A stretch of DNA of 64,000 bases from Bacillota bacterium (GTDB lineage Bacteria; Bacillota; Clostridia; Acetivibrionales; DTU013), in NCBI GenBank assembly GCA_023412915.1, contig JAEZRE010000014.1:199474-263473 (forward strand), in the 5' to 3' direction. The notes below the pieces were generated by a model, which did no database searches, was not told the DNA's origin, and saw only the letters and a list, made by a program, of their open reading frames with translations. Of the stretch, positions 1 to 7,472 are shown piece after piece (positions within the stretch are counted from its first letter, which is position 1; every line of letters begins with the position of its first letter). A program made the translations under genes and the position numbers.

Positions 1-169
1 GTTCGTGTCCTACATCCAGCGGGGCGGCACGCTTGCCAGCCTGTTTGGCTTCAAGCCGGAGATCATAGACGTCGTTATCGCGGTTATAATCTACTTTTCG
101 GCCTTTGCCATGTTTATGAATTCAGTGGTCGTAAGACTGTTCAAGAAGCACAAAAAGGAGGAGGTGTAA
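1..169 (+). CDS. ABC transporter permease, C-terminal end (partial)
   Basis: The window opens inside a reading frame (codons from base 2) that ends at TAA 167-169. The 55 visible residues hold one hydrophobic membrane segment (around IIDVVIAVIIYFSAFAMF) and a basic tail (LFKKHKKEE), as at the cytoplasmic end of a BPD_transp_2 permease. It stops 3 bases before the next permease, so the two are almost certainly translationally coupled partners, as NupP and NupQ are in Bacillus nucleoside importers. The 5' part, and any ATPase and BMP-type binding protein genes, lie outside the window. Family assignment rests mainly on the neighbour. Confidence 0.75.
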   Translation, partial: FVSYIQRGGTLASLFGFKPEIIDVVIAVIIYFSAFAMFMNSVVVRLFKKHKKEEV

Positions 170-172
170 GCT

Positions 173-1138
173 ATGGATACATTGTATTATCTGATTCAAA
201 ATACACTTCCGGTTGCCATTCCCCTGCTTCTGGTGGCGCTTGGCGGTATGTTCAGCGAACGCAGCGGCGTCGTTAACATAGCTCTCGAAGGCATCATGCT
301 ATTTGGAGCGTTTTTCGGCTGCCTGTTCGTTTACTATATCAAAGGCGCTCCGATGGATCCGCAGATAGTATTGCTTCTGGCCATGGCGGTTGCCGCGGTT
401 TCCGGACTTCTTTACTCCATGCTGCTTTCATTTGCCGCCGTTAATATGAAGGCAGACCAGACTATTACCGGAACTGCCTTGAATATGCTGATCCCTGCTG
501 TGATCCTTCTGTTTGCAAAGATGTTTTTCAGTAGCGACGGTATCACGACGGACATGAGCTTCTATATTAAAAAAGTAGCGGGGCTCGGCGATATACCGGT
601 GCTCGGCAAACTGTTCTTCCAGAACACCTATCTTACGGTTTATATAGGGATACTTTTCCTCATTATATCGACTGTTATTTTCTACAAAACCAAGTTCGGG
701 CTGCGCCTGCGTTCCTGCGGCGAACATCCCCATGCGGCCGATTCCGTCGGAATAAATGTCTACGTCATGCGCCATGCAGGTGTCGGCATTTCAGGCGTTC
801 TTGGAGGTATCGGAGGCTTCTTCTACGCGGTCGGCATCATGAACAGCAATATCAACGGCCACACGGGAGTCGCAGGCTTCGGCTTCCTTGCATTGGCCGT
901 AATGATATTCGGTCAGTGGAAGCCGTTGAAGATACTGCTGGCAGCGCTGTTCTTCGCATTCCTGCGCACGCTGGCGTACTCGATATCGCTCATACCCTTC
1001 CTCGATGCGTTGAAAATAGACCAGACCTATTACAAGATGCTGCCCTATCTGGCGACGATGGTCGTCCTCGCATTCACCTCGAAGAAGTCGAGAGCGCCTA
1101 AAGCCGAAGGCATTCCGTACGACATGAGCCAGAGGTAG
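173..1138 (+). CDS. ABC transporter permease, nucleoside/simple-sugar type (NupQ/YufQ-like)
   Basis: A 321-residue polytopic membrane protein of the BPD_transp_2 family. Residues 30-47 carry the family's conserved GVVNIALEG segment, and residues 177-215 contain a cytoplasmic coupling loop (GLRLRSCGEHPHAADSVGIN) followed by a glycine-rich helix. About eight to ten membrane segments are apparent. Relatives form heterodimeric channels that import nucleosides or simple sugars with a BMP-family lipoprotein. The start ATG lies 3 bases after the previous permease, with AGGAGG in that gene's last codons as its ribosome binding site. Purine nucleoside phosphorylase on the opposite strand 2 kb away fits a nucleoside substrate, but that is inference. 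The gene ends in a strong hairpin at 1169-1215. Confidence 0.88.
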   Translation: MDTLYYLIQNTLPVAIPLLLVALGGMFSERSGVVNIALEGIMLFGAFFGCLFVYYIKGAPMDPQIVLLLAMAVAAVSGLLYSMLLSFAAVNMKADQTITGTALNMLIPAVILLFAKMFFSSDGITTDMSFYIKKVAGLGDIPVLGKLFFQNTYLTVYIGILFLIISTVIFYKTKFGLRLRSCGEHPHAADSVGINVYVMRHAGVGISGVLGGIGGFFYAVGIMNSNINGHTGVAGFGFLALAVMIFGQWKPLKILLAALFFAFLRTLAYSISLIPFLDALKIDQTYYKMLPYLATMVVLAFTSKKSRAPKAEGIPYDMSQR

Positions 1139-1168
1139 TTATTTGTTGCACCGTTGACAAGGACAAAA

Positions 1169-1215
1169 ACAAGAGCCGTTAATTGCTTTAACTTAAAGCA
1201 GTTGACGGCTCTTGT
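1169..1215. terminator. Long bidirectional terminator hairpin
   Basis: A near-perfect inverted repeat: the arm ACAAGAGCCGTT plus AATTGCTTTAA pairs across a one-base centre with TTAAAGCAGTT plus GACGGCTCTTGT, about 23 base pairs with one G-U pair. On the minus strand it is followed by a T-rich tract, so it ends the HD-domain operon; on the plus strand it ends the permease transcript. It sits between two convergent genes. Confidence 0.85.
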
Positions 1216-1261
1216 TGAAAAACCTGCTTTATTACTCTCAGGCAGCAATGGACTAATACCC

Positions 1262-1759
1262 TCAAAAACTGCATCCAAGCTCCTCCAGCGCCTTCTGACA
1301 CCTTTCAAATGCTACTCCGCTCGTTTCCACTGCATTCAGGTATCTATCCACGCAATCGACGTCCTTCAGCAATTCAGCCAGTTTGTTTTCCGAATATTCA
1401 ATTTTGTTGCTATGTACTCTGACAGCCTCTATAAAAGAATCCTCTTCCTCCCCGCTAATCAAAAGTCCGGGTTCGACACTCATATTGTACCTGTTCACAG
1501 CGTCCCGGATATAGGGTTCTGCTCTCTCTCCATGTCCTTCATGCCTGCCGGACATTACGACGGCAATATCATGGAATGTTGCCGTAAGCGAGGCCAATTC
1601 GGGATCGATATTTCTTTTGACAGCCAACAGCTTTGCCAACTGTGCGCTTGTGTACATGTGCATTACATTCCATTCAATTGGCAGGTCCCTGTTTTCATTA
1701 TTCAGTTCTTTCCATTCATTAAAAAGCATGGCTTGTAAATGACAGACCCTGCCAAACAT
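1262..1759 (-). CDS. HD-domain protein (putative metal-dependent phosphohydrolase)
   Basis: A 165-residue soluble protein. The HD-superfamily metal-binding pattern can be followed: H34, the H63-D64 doublet in TATFHDIAVV, H74/H77 in GRHEGHGERA, H116 in VRVHSNK and D134 in LLKDVDCVDRYL. HD proteins usually hydrolyse phosphomonoesters or phosphodiesters, often of nucleotides; the substrate here cannot be told. I chose ATG 1759 because AAAGGAG lies 8 bases upstream; a frame-compatible GTG at 1768 overlaps that region. It is the last gene of a minus-strand run with the AlkD-like protein 22 bases upstream, and ends just before the strong terminator at 1169-1215. Confidence 0.75.
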   Translation of the reverse strand: MFGRVCHLQAMLFNEWKELNNENRDLPIEWNVMHMYTSAQLAKLLAVKRNIDPELASLTATFHDIAVVMSGRHEGHGERAEPYIRDAVNRYNMSVEPGLLISGEEEDSFIEAVRVHSNKIEYSENKLAELLKDVDCVDRYLNAVETSGVAFERCQKALEELGCSF

Positions 1760-1781
1760 GGGCAACACTCCTTTATCAGCT

Positions 1782-2456
1782 TCACAGCCCCATAAGATAT
1801 GAGCGTTTTTCTCTGTCCAATTTTTCTATCGCGTATCTGAAGGCGACTCTTGGAATGCTGCTATGATTTTGGGCGAGATAATCGATTACGCCTTTCTCGT
1901 CTGCTTTTGAAAGTATTTTGAGCATCCAGCCGTAACCTTTTAACACCAGATCGTTTTCATCGTTCATGAGTCTGTCGGAAATATCGAACGGCAGCAGGCC
2001 GGCATAATCTTTCCTGGCAATGGATGGTATGAGAATAACAGCAGCTGCTCTTCTTACCCAGAAATCATCATCCTTCGTCCATTCCAAGACATTTGCAAAA
2101 AGCTCTTTATATTTCATCAGCAATTTCCCGAAGGCGTGTGTGCAAAAGTCGTCGCAATCTCCCCAACCCCGCACGTATTTTTTAAGCCATGAATAGAAAA
2201 TGGGATAAGTATCCCGGGAGTATTGGCTGCTTGACCTGTCGGCCCAATCATATGCAATGACACCGGCTTCCCAGCTATGTTTGTCCAGTAAAGCTTCACA
2301 CAGCGTCAGTACATTGTCTATGCTCTTATCGGGGAGTGTCCTGAAAAGCCCGGCGGATAATTTACGTATATCCCCCGTTTTTACATGAGTTCCTACGGGC
2401 TTATTTACATTCAGGGCAGCGATTTCAATTCCGGCACGTCCAATAATATCGTACAT
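1782..2456 (-). CDS. DNA alkylation repair protein, AlkD-like HEAT-repeat family
   Basis: A 224-residue, all-helical protein. It shows the conserved signatures of the AlkD/DNA_alkylation family: WGDCDDFCTHAFG (residues 98-110), DDFWVRRAAAVILIPS (130-145) and a following LVLKGYGWMLK segment. In AlkD the Asp and the Trp-x-Arg-Arg helix line the DNA groove that removes bulky cationic alkylpurines; many relatives are uncharacterised, so glycosylase activity is likely but not proven. The start ATG 2456 has GGAGAG four bases upstream. It lies between the CAT-like gene (19 bases) and the HD protein (22 bases), all minus strand, so they probably share a transcript. Confidence 0.8.
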   Translation of the reverse strand: MYDIIGRAGIEIAALNVNKPVGTHVKTGDIRKLSAGLFRTLPDKSIDNVLTLCEALLDKHSWEAGVIAYDWADRSSSQYSRDTYPIFYSWLKKYVRGWGDCDDFCTHAFGKLLMKYKELFANVLEWTKDDDFWVRRAAAVILIPSIARKDYAGLLPFDISDRLMNDENDLVLKGYGWMLKILSKADEKGVIDYLAQNHSSIPRVAFRYAIEKLDREKRSYLMGL

Positions 2457-2475
2457 CGAACTCTCCTGTTATGCT

Positions 2476-3111
2476 TCACAGATACCTTCCGGGATCATTC
2501 AGCAGCTCCTGCATCCGGTTGAAGTAATTTCCGACTTGCATACCGTCGACAATGGCGTGGTGTGCCTGTACAGAAAGCGGCAGCTGCATTTTACCGTTTT
2601 CTTCGAAGAATTTGCCCCACGATATCCTCGGAATGCTGTCGACAGGCTTCATATTAATAGGGTGGGTAATGCCTGTGAACGAGACCCAGGGGATGCTGGT
2701 AATATACAAAAGGTCGTCACGTTCGGGGTCATCCGCAAGTCCGGAGCTTTTTTTAGCTTTTTCGATCAACTCCGACGTATTGGTCCTGAAGGCGCGGAAA
2801 TCATCAGCAAAAGGCGCCGTACAGTAATTGAAGACTTCGTTGTCAGTCATCACAGTAAACGAAGGACTGACCGTCTCATGCTCAACGACACTTTCCCCTC
2901 GTATCCTGTACCTGAATTCTTTTATGCCGTTTGCCGTTTTGGAGGCAAAGAACAGCATCGAGATGAAAAACGGCAATCCATTAGTTTTAATATGTCTGTA
3001 TGCTTGCGTTATATCGAGGTTGGCGCAGATATTGAAGTGCGGATAGTCGAATTGTCTGAAATAATTAAAATGGTCTCTTCTGTTCCAATTTTGTGTGTCG
3101 ATATATTTCAT
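2476..3111 (-). CDS. Chloramphenicol acetyltransferase-family acyltransferase (type A CAT)
   Basis: A 211-residue protein of typical CAT length. The catalytic signature HHxxxDG is intact near the C-terminus (QAHHAIVDG, residues 182-190), and N-terminal motifs of the family are recognisable (NWNRRDHFNYF, DYPHFNICANLDIT). Classical enzymes are trimers that O-acetylate chloramphenicol with acetyl-CoA using the active-site histidine. Chromosomal homologues are common in Clostridia, and many have other or unknown acceptors, so resistance should not be assumed. It is the promoter-proximal gene of a probable three-gene minus-strand unit with the AlkD-like and HD proteins, and is 37 bases downstream of the purine nucleoside phosphorylase gene, which may drive it. 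Confidence 0.85.
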   Translation of the reverse strand: MKYIDTQNWNRRDHFNYFRQFDYPHFNICANLDITQAYRHIKTNGLPFFISMLFFASKTANGIKEFRYRIRGESVVEHETVSPSFTVMTDNEVFNYCTAPFADDFRAFRTNTSELIEKAKKSSGLADDPERDDLLYITSIPWVSFTGITHPINMKPVDSIPRISWGKFFEENGKMQLPLSVQAHHAIVDGMQVGNYFNRMQELLNDPGRYL

Positions 3112-3148
3112 TACACATCACCGTTCCTTAAAAAGTGGCCGGCTCCAG

Positions 3149-3976
3149 TTACACAGGCCGGCTTTCCACGATACCCTTCACCAGCGTTACGAAGCTCTTC
3201 TCCGCTTTTTTAGCCGTAATCAGGACCTCGTCATGCTTGATAGGCTCGTCAAGCACGCCCGCAGCCATATTTGTGATGCATGAGATCCCAAGCACCTTTA
3301 TGTCCGCGTGCCTTGCAACAATTACCTCGGGCACGGTCGACATTCCAACGGCATCGGCTCCAAGCACCTTTAACGCTCTTATTTCGGCAGGCGTTTCAAA
3401 CATTGGCCCCTGAGCAAAAGCATATACGCCTTCTCTCACCGGTATCCCCTCTCTGGCGGCAGCCCTTTTAGCCGCAGCTATCAAGCCGGCGTCATAGACC
3501 TTGCACATATCGGGAAATCTGGGGCCAAGCTCTTCAAGGTTCCTGCCTCTCAGCGGCGATGGAGCAAAAAAGCTGATATGGTCTGTTATAAGCATCAGAT
3601 CGCCCGGTACGAACCCCGGGTTTATGCCCCCGGCCGCATTGGTTACAATAAGCTGCGAAATCCCCAGCAGTTTGAATACCCTTATATGGAATACTACCTG
3701 ATCCATCTCATAACCTTCGTAAAAATGGAAACGCCCTTTCATGACAAGTACGCGTTTTCCTCCAAGCGTACCACACACAAGCTTTCCCGCATGGCCTTCG
3801 ACAGTGGTCCGCGGAAATCCCGGGATATCTTTGTAATCTATCTCGGTCGCCTCTTCCAGAAAGTCAACCAGCGGCCCCAGACCTGTGCCAAGTATTATGC
3901 CTGTCAGCGGATTGCCTGTGATCCTGGAGCCTATATAGTCCGCCGCCGATTTGTATTTTTCCATGTAGTCCTGCAT
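3149..3976 (-). CDS. punA: Purine nucleoside phosphorylase
   Basis: A 275-residue trimeric-type purine nucleoside phosphorylase: it splits (deoxy)inosine or guanosine with phosphate into base plus (deoxy)ribose 1-phosphate. Key residues are visible: the phosphate loop GTGLG (30-34), the MKGRFHFYEGY segment with H84, TNAAGGIN (112-119), the purine-binding glutamate in GPMFETPAEIR (E194) and the base-binding N236 in CITNMAAG. The start ATG 3976 has AAGGAG 8 bases upstream. It fits functionally with the nucleoside-type permeases at the left end, though it is on the other strand and separated by three genes. Homologues in Clostridia are usually beside such transporters. Confidence 0.93.
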   Translation of the reverse strand: MQDYMEKYKSAADYIGSRITGNPLTGIILGTGLGPLVDFLEEATEIDYKDIPGFPRTTVEGHAGKLVCGTLGGKRVLVMKGRFHFYEGYEMDQVVFHIRVFKLLGISQLIVTNAAGGINPGFVPGDLMLITDHISFFAPSPLRGRNLEELGPRFPDMCKVYDAGLIAAAKRAAAREGIPVREGVYAFAQGPMFETPAEIRALKVLGADAVGMSTVPEVIVARHADIKVLGISCITNMAAGVLDEPIKHDEVLITAKKAEKSFVTLVKGIVESRPV

Positions 3977-4066
3977 ATCCGCCGCTCCTTGAATTTACTT
4001 AATTCTGTTTTATCCGATCCGGTACCTGAAACACCCGATTGTACCGTATTGAACTGGACCTGCCTC

Positions 4067-4082
4067 GGAGCTGTCAAGCTCC
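4067..4082 (-). terminator. Small hairpin 3' of the lipoprotein gene
   Basis: GGAGCT and AGCTCC arms around a four-base loop lie 17 bases past the stop of the minus-strand lipoprotein gene. There is no good T tract, so termination is uncertain and the lipoprotein may be read through into punA. Confidence 0.3.
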
Positions 4083-4098
4083 GGCTGCCGTTATCGTC

Positions 4099-5109
4099 CT
4101 AATATACTTCAGCGTCCCAGGAGCCTTTATCTATCTGTATCTGAGAAACCTTGCCATCCTCCAGCACCACTGTGAACAAGTCATAGCCGTTGTAACTGTA
4201 GCCCAATACTCCGTCTTCGTTGCTGGACGGCTCTCCATACAATTCCTTGAGCTTTGCCGCGCTGTCTCCCGTTTTCAGTCCCCTGGGCGTTGCATAATCG
4301 GAGCTTGTGACATTCATCGAGTATACTCTGTCATCGACGATGTATATCTGGGTGCTGTCTGCAAAAAACAATGTCTTCGCATTCAGTCCTTCCTGATTGT
4401 CGGCCTCCTCCTGGTCGGGCTTCTTCCCCATTGCCTGCACTAATTCGTCATATGTCATATCAAGCTTGATTTTACCCAACTGAAGATCGTCGGGGGTTAC
4501 CTTGTTTTCATCGGCAAGACTTTTTCCATAGCTTTCCCTGGTGGTTCTGACGCTCGAGGCGATATTCGATAGTATAGCCTCGTTCTCTTTTTTCCATTCT
4601 TGAGCATTATTGGCGTCGATGTGCAGAATTATGTAGCTGTCACCGTCAATCCGCACATAATAAGCTTCGTTGTCTGTTACCTTTATCTGCTTGCCTATCC
4701 AGCCGTCACGGTATGTAAATTCTTCTACGGTACCGCCGGCGCCTGCAAGTGAACTGTAAAATTCGTCTTCGGAACCTTTCATCATTTCACCGTAAATCTT
4801 GATTTTGACATTTTCGTTTCCCGGCAGGATATCATACGCAGAGCCGTCTTCGGAATTATCCTCCACCTTCCAGCCGGAGGGTATATCGAACCAGAAATCG
4901 AATATTTCGTTATTGACTGTTTTATAATCGGGATCGAAGGCAGGATAAAAGTTGATCTCGCCGCCATTGGAGCCGGAAGCGGCTGAATCCGCACCGGACG
5001 TTTCCCCCGACGAAGCCCCCGTCGAAGCCGTGGTTCCATTGAGACCGGCGGCCGAGCAGCCGGACAGCAGCAGAGATATGGTCAAAAATATGAGTACTAA
5101 CTTTTTCAT
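4099..5109 (-). CDS. Secreted lipoprotein of unknown function
   Basis: A 336-residue precursor with a classic lipoprotein signal: basic start, hydrophobic core and lipobox LLSGC with cysteine 18, followed by a Thr/Ser/Gly/Ala-rich linker (about 20-50). The middle (50-195) looks like a compact alpha/beta domain; the C-terminal 130 residues contain two related units, LGKIKLDMTYDELVQAMGKKPDQ and LKTGDSAAKLKELYGEP, resembling the two-helix entry of BamE/SmpA-like or DUF4309-like beta repeats. I do not recognise a specific function. The start has GAGG 8 bases upstream. It is a single-gene unit between the AraC gene and punA. Confidence 0.8.
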   Translation of the reverse strand: MKKLVLIFLTISLLLSGCSAAGLNGTTASTGASSGETSGADSAASGSNGGEINFYPAFDPDYKTVNNEIFDFWFDIPSGWKVEDNSEDGSAYDILPGNENVKIKIYGEMMKGSEDEFYSSLAGAGGTVEEFTYRDGWIGKQIKVTDNEAYYVRIDGDSYIILHIDANNAQEWKKENEAILSNIASSVRTTRESYGKSLADENKVTPDDLQLGKIKLDMTYDELVQAMGKKPDQEEADNQEGLNAKTLFFADSTQIYIVDDRVYSMNVTSSDYATPRGLKTGDSAAKLKELYGEPSSNEDGVLGYSYNGYDLFTVVLEDGKVSQIQIDKGSWDAEVY

Positions 5110-5214
5110 TGGTAAAACCTCACTTATTACTGATAATTGCCAGCATATTTATTATTTTACCATAAATGATTATATCGTGATAGTAAAGTATATCGGTTAC
5201 AAATATGTTAAAAC

Positions 5215-5227
5215 GCGGTTGAGCCGC
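5215..5227 (-). terminator. Probable terminator of the AraC-family gene
   Basis: A GCGG/CCGC stem with a five-base loop is followed on the minus strand by GTTTT, directly after the regulator's stop codon. The stem is short, so this is a weak call. Confidence 0.4.
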
Positions 5228-5228
5228 T

Positions 5229-6071
5229 TTAGCGCAGTATAATGTCAACGCCCCTTGTATGTATGTATTCGGATGGGCTGACACCCTCGTGTTTTTTAAA
5301 CATCCGGCTGAAATAATATATGTCGTTGAAGCCTACCAGCCGGGAGGTATCGGTGACACTGTAACCATCCTTCAGGAGATTTTTCGCTCTGTTTATACGG
5401 ATCTCTATCAGGTAGTCTATCGGAGACCTGCCGGTAACGCTCCTGAAAATGCTGCCCAGGTAGGACGGGCTCACACGCGCATACTCCGCCAGTTCCCCGA
5501 GAGTCATGTTTTTAGAATAGTTTTCAGTCATATATCCAATGACGGTTTCGACCTTCCCTGCATTTGAATAGCTGAATTGGTTCCGCTCGGTGAATTTGAA
5601 CAGCAACACCAGTATTTCCGTCAATATGGCTCTTTCCCGGACATCGGTCCTGACTCTGGCAGCTAACGCCGATTTGGTCAATTCTGAAAACAGATCATAC
5701 AGCTTCAGCAGCAGCAGGCTGTCCGTGATCTTCTGCCAGAAAGAAAACGGAAGGGAATAGTCGGGCAATTTCCATACCTTGTCAATATACTCCGGGCAGG
5801 TATATTGAAAATCTATAGCATAACATTTTACAGGTTCATCGGGATAGGTGACTGCATGCCTTATATCTCCCGGTTTGTAATACATTAGGTCTCCCCTGCC
5901 TGCGATAAACCTGCTCTCATTGCAGCGGAACTCAGCCTTCCCGTCATACAGCAGCATCAGATTATGCGTTTGCATCCTGCTGTCCAGCTTCCATGCGGGA
6001 GTTGCGATACGATCTATCGCATACTTCAGTTCGGGGAAAATGTTATATATACCGTTATTATCTGATTCCAA
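5229..6071 (-). CDS. AraC-family transcriptional regulator
   Basis: About 280 residues. The N-terminal half is a cupin-like ligand-sensing domain (segments FIAGRGDLMYYKPGD and ECAIDF-like strands), and the C-terminal 100 residues form the two helix-turn-helix domain typical of AraC/XylS proteins (LGELAEYARVSPSYLGSIFRSVTG, then INRAKNLLKDGYSVTDTSRLVGFNDIYYFSRMFKKHEGVSPSEY). TTG at 6071 is the likely start, with AGGTGA five bases upstream; GTG at 6080 is an alternative. It is divergent from the two oxidoreductase genes and the shared 230-base intergenic region contains repeated TACAAAT motifs, so it probably controls those genes in response to a sugar-like ligand. Confidence 0.9.
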   Translation of the reverse strand: MESDNNGIYNIFPELKYAIDRIATPAWKLDSRMQTHNLMLLYDGKAEFRCNESRFIAGRGDLMYYKPGDIRHAVTYPDEPVKCYAIDFQYTCPEYIDKVWKLPDYSLPFSFWQKITDSLLLLKLYDLFSELTKSALAARVRTDVRERAILTEILVLLFKFTERNQFSYSNAGKVETVIGYMTENYSKNMTLGELAEYARVSPSYLGSIFRSVTGRSPIDYLIEIRINRAKNLLKDGYSVTDTSRLVGFNDIYYFSRMFKKHEGVSPSEYIHTRGVDIILR

Positions 6072-6097
6072 AAGGATCACCTCGAAAAATCACATAG

Positions 6098-6227
6098 TAC
6101 AAATGATATTATATACCTGCGAAATCCGGAATAAAACACGTAAACCGCAGTATTTACAAATGATTAACAAACATTTCCCCCACGGATCAGGCTTTGTGGA
6201 ATTATCGTCAGATTGTACAAATATAAT
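6098..6227. promoter_or_regulatory. Divergent control region with three TACAAAT direct repeats
   Basis: TACAAAT occurs at 6098-6104, 6155-6161 and 6216-6222, each in a longer match (TACAAATGAT, TACAAATGAT, TACAAATATAAT). The third overlaps a TATAAT (6222-6227) that would be the -10 of the plus-strand oxidoreductase promoter, which lacks a recognisable -35, as expected for an activator-dependent promoter. The first lies beside a minus-strand TATAAT for the regulator itself. Inference: binding sites for the AraC-type regulator. Confidence 0.45.
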
Positions 6228-6299
6228 CAGATACTCCATGGAATTATTATGAAATATCGCTTATGCTTAAAGAAAATTGCGTTCACGGAAGGTGATAAA

Positions 6300-7454
6300 A
6301 TGATAAGAGTTGCCGTTGTCGGTACGGGTGGTATTTCGCAGAGCCATATTGCCGGATATCTCGCATTCCCGGAAAGGTGCAGAATCGTCGCGCTGGTCGA
6401 TATCTTTCCTGAAAAAGCCCAGGAGAAGAAGGAAAAATTCAAGCTGGCAGACGCAGAGGTTTACGACGATCATCTTAAGATCCTGGGAAGAGAGGACATC
6501 GATTTGATAGATGTCTGCACTCCCCCCTACGTTCACGCCGAAATAGCCATCAACAGTCTGAATGCCGGAAAGAACGTTTTAATAGAAAAGCCTATGGCCG
6601 CGTCGCTCGAAGAATGCGACAAGGTGCTTGAAGCAGCCGAAAAGAGCGGAAAACTTCTTTCGGTGGTTGCACAGAACCGCTACAGGACAGGTTACATGAA
6701 GCTTAAAAAAACGCTGGACTCCGGCCTGGCAGGCGACATCGTTCATGCGCAGGCGGATTCGTTCTGGTGGAGAGGCCACAGCTATTACGACCTGTGGTGG
6801 AGAGGCACCTGGGAAAAGGAAGGCGGAGGCTGTACATTGAACCACGCCGTCCACCATATCGACATGATGCTTTGGATGATGGGCAAGCCTGAGGAAGTCC
6901 AGGCAATCATGAGCAATACCTCACACGACAACGCCGAAGTCGAGGACCTTTCGATCGCCCTCCTGAAATACAGGAACGGCGCTCTGGGTCAGATAACAAG
7001 CTCCGTTGTACACCACGGAGAAGAACAGCAGGTAGTGTTCCAGGGGAAGAAAGCAAGGATCTCCGCACCCTGGAAGGTATACGCCTCCAAATCCAAGAGC
7101 AACGGTTTCCCCGAGAGGAACCCCGAACTTGAAAAAGAAATCGACGATTTATATAATTCACTTCCTGAGCAAAAATACGATAACCACACCCCTTTGATCG
7201 ACGATGTACTGCACGCGCTCGAGACAGGCGGCAAGCCGCTGATATCGGGCGAGGACGGCAGGAATACGGTTGAGCTGATCACGGCGATATACGAGTCGTC
7301 TGTCAGCAGGAAGCCCGTTAAGCTTCCGCTTGCCAAGGAGGATCCCTTCTATACAGTGAGAGGTATACAGGCCGGCGTTCCGCATTTCTATGAGAAGACG
7401 GCAAGCGTAGAGAATTTCGGCGATGAAAATATAACGATGGGAAGAAAACTTTAG
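6300..7454 (+). CDS. Gfo/Idh/MocA-family NAD(P)-dependent oxidoreductase (1)
   Basis: A 384-residue dehydrogenase-like protein. The Rossmann dinucleotide-binding motif is at the very N-terminus (MIRVAVVGTGGISQSH), followed by the family's EKPMA motif (around residue 100, with the catalytic-site lysine) and the C-terminal substrate domain with WWRGTWEKEGGG and the conserved HxxH-type NHAVHHIDMMLW segment. Family members oxidise or reduce hydroxyl groups of sugars, inositols or derivatives. ATG 6300 is preferred because AAGGTGA lies just upstream and it begins at the Rossmann strand; the frame is open further upstream to 6213. It is co-transcribed with the next oxidoreductase and divergent from the AraC regulator. 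Confidence 0.92.
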   Translation: MIRVAVVGTGGISQSHIAGYLAFPERCRIVALVDIFPEKAQEKKEKFKLADAEVYDDHLKILGREDIDLIDVCTPPYVHAEIAINSLNAGKNVLIEKPMAASLEECDKVLEAAEKSGKLLSVVAQNRYRTGYMKLKKTLDSGLAGDIVHAQADSFWWRGHSYYDLWWRGTWEKEGGGCTLNHAVHHIDMMLWMMGKPEEVQAIMSNTSHDNAEVEDLSIALLKYRNGALGQITSSVVHHGEEQQVVFQGKKARISAPWKVYASKSKSNGFPERNPELEKEIDDLYNSLPEQKYDNHTPLIDDVLHALETGGKPLISGEDGRNTVELITAIYESSVSRKPVKLPLAKEDPFYTVRGIQAGVPHFYEKTASVENFGDENITMGRKL

Positions 7455-7472
7455 TCTCAAGGAGGTTTGACA

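Noticed and set aside
1154..1738. Plus-strand reading frame of 194 codons opposite the HD-domain gene
   Set aside because: It lies antisense to a gene with a clear ribosome binding site and HD motifs, and passes through a terminator hairpin.
2476..3111. Acquired chloramphenicol resistance gene on a mobile element
   Set aside because: No transposase, integrase or inverted repeats flank it and its codon usage resembles the neighbours; chromosomal CAT-like acyltransferases are common and often not resistance genes.
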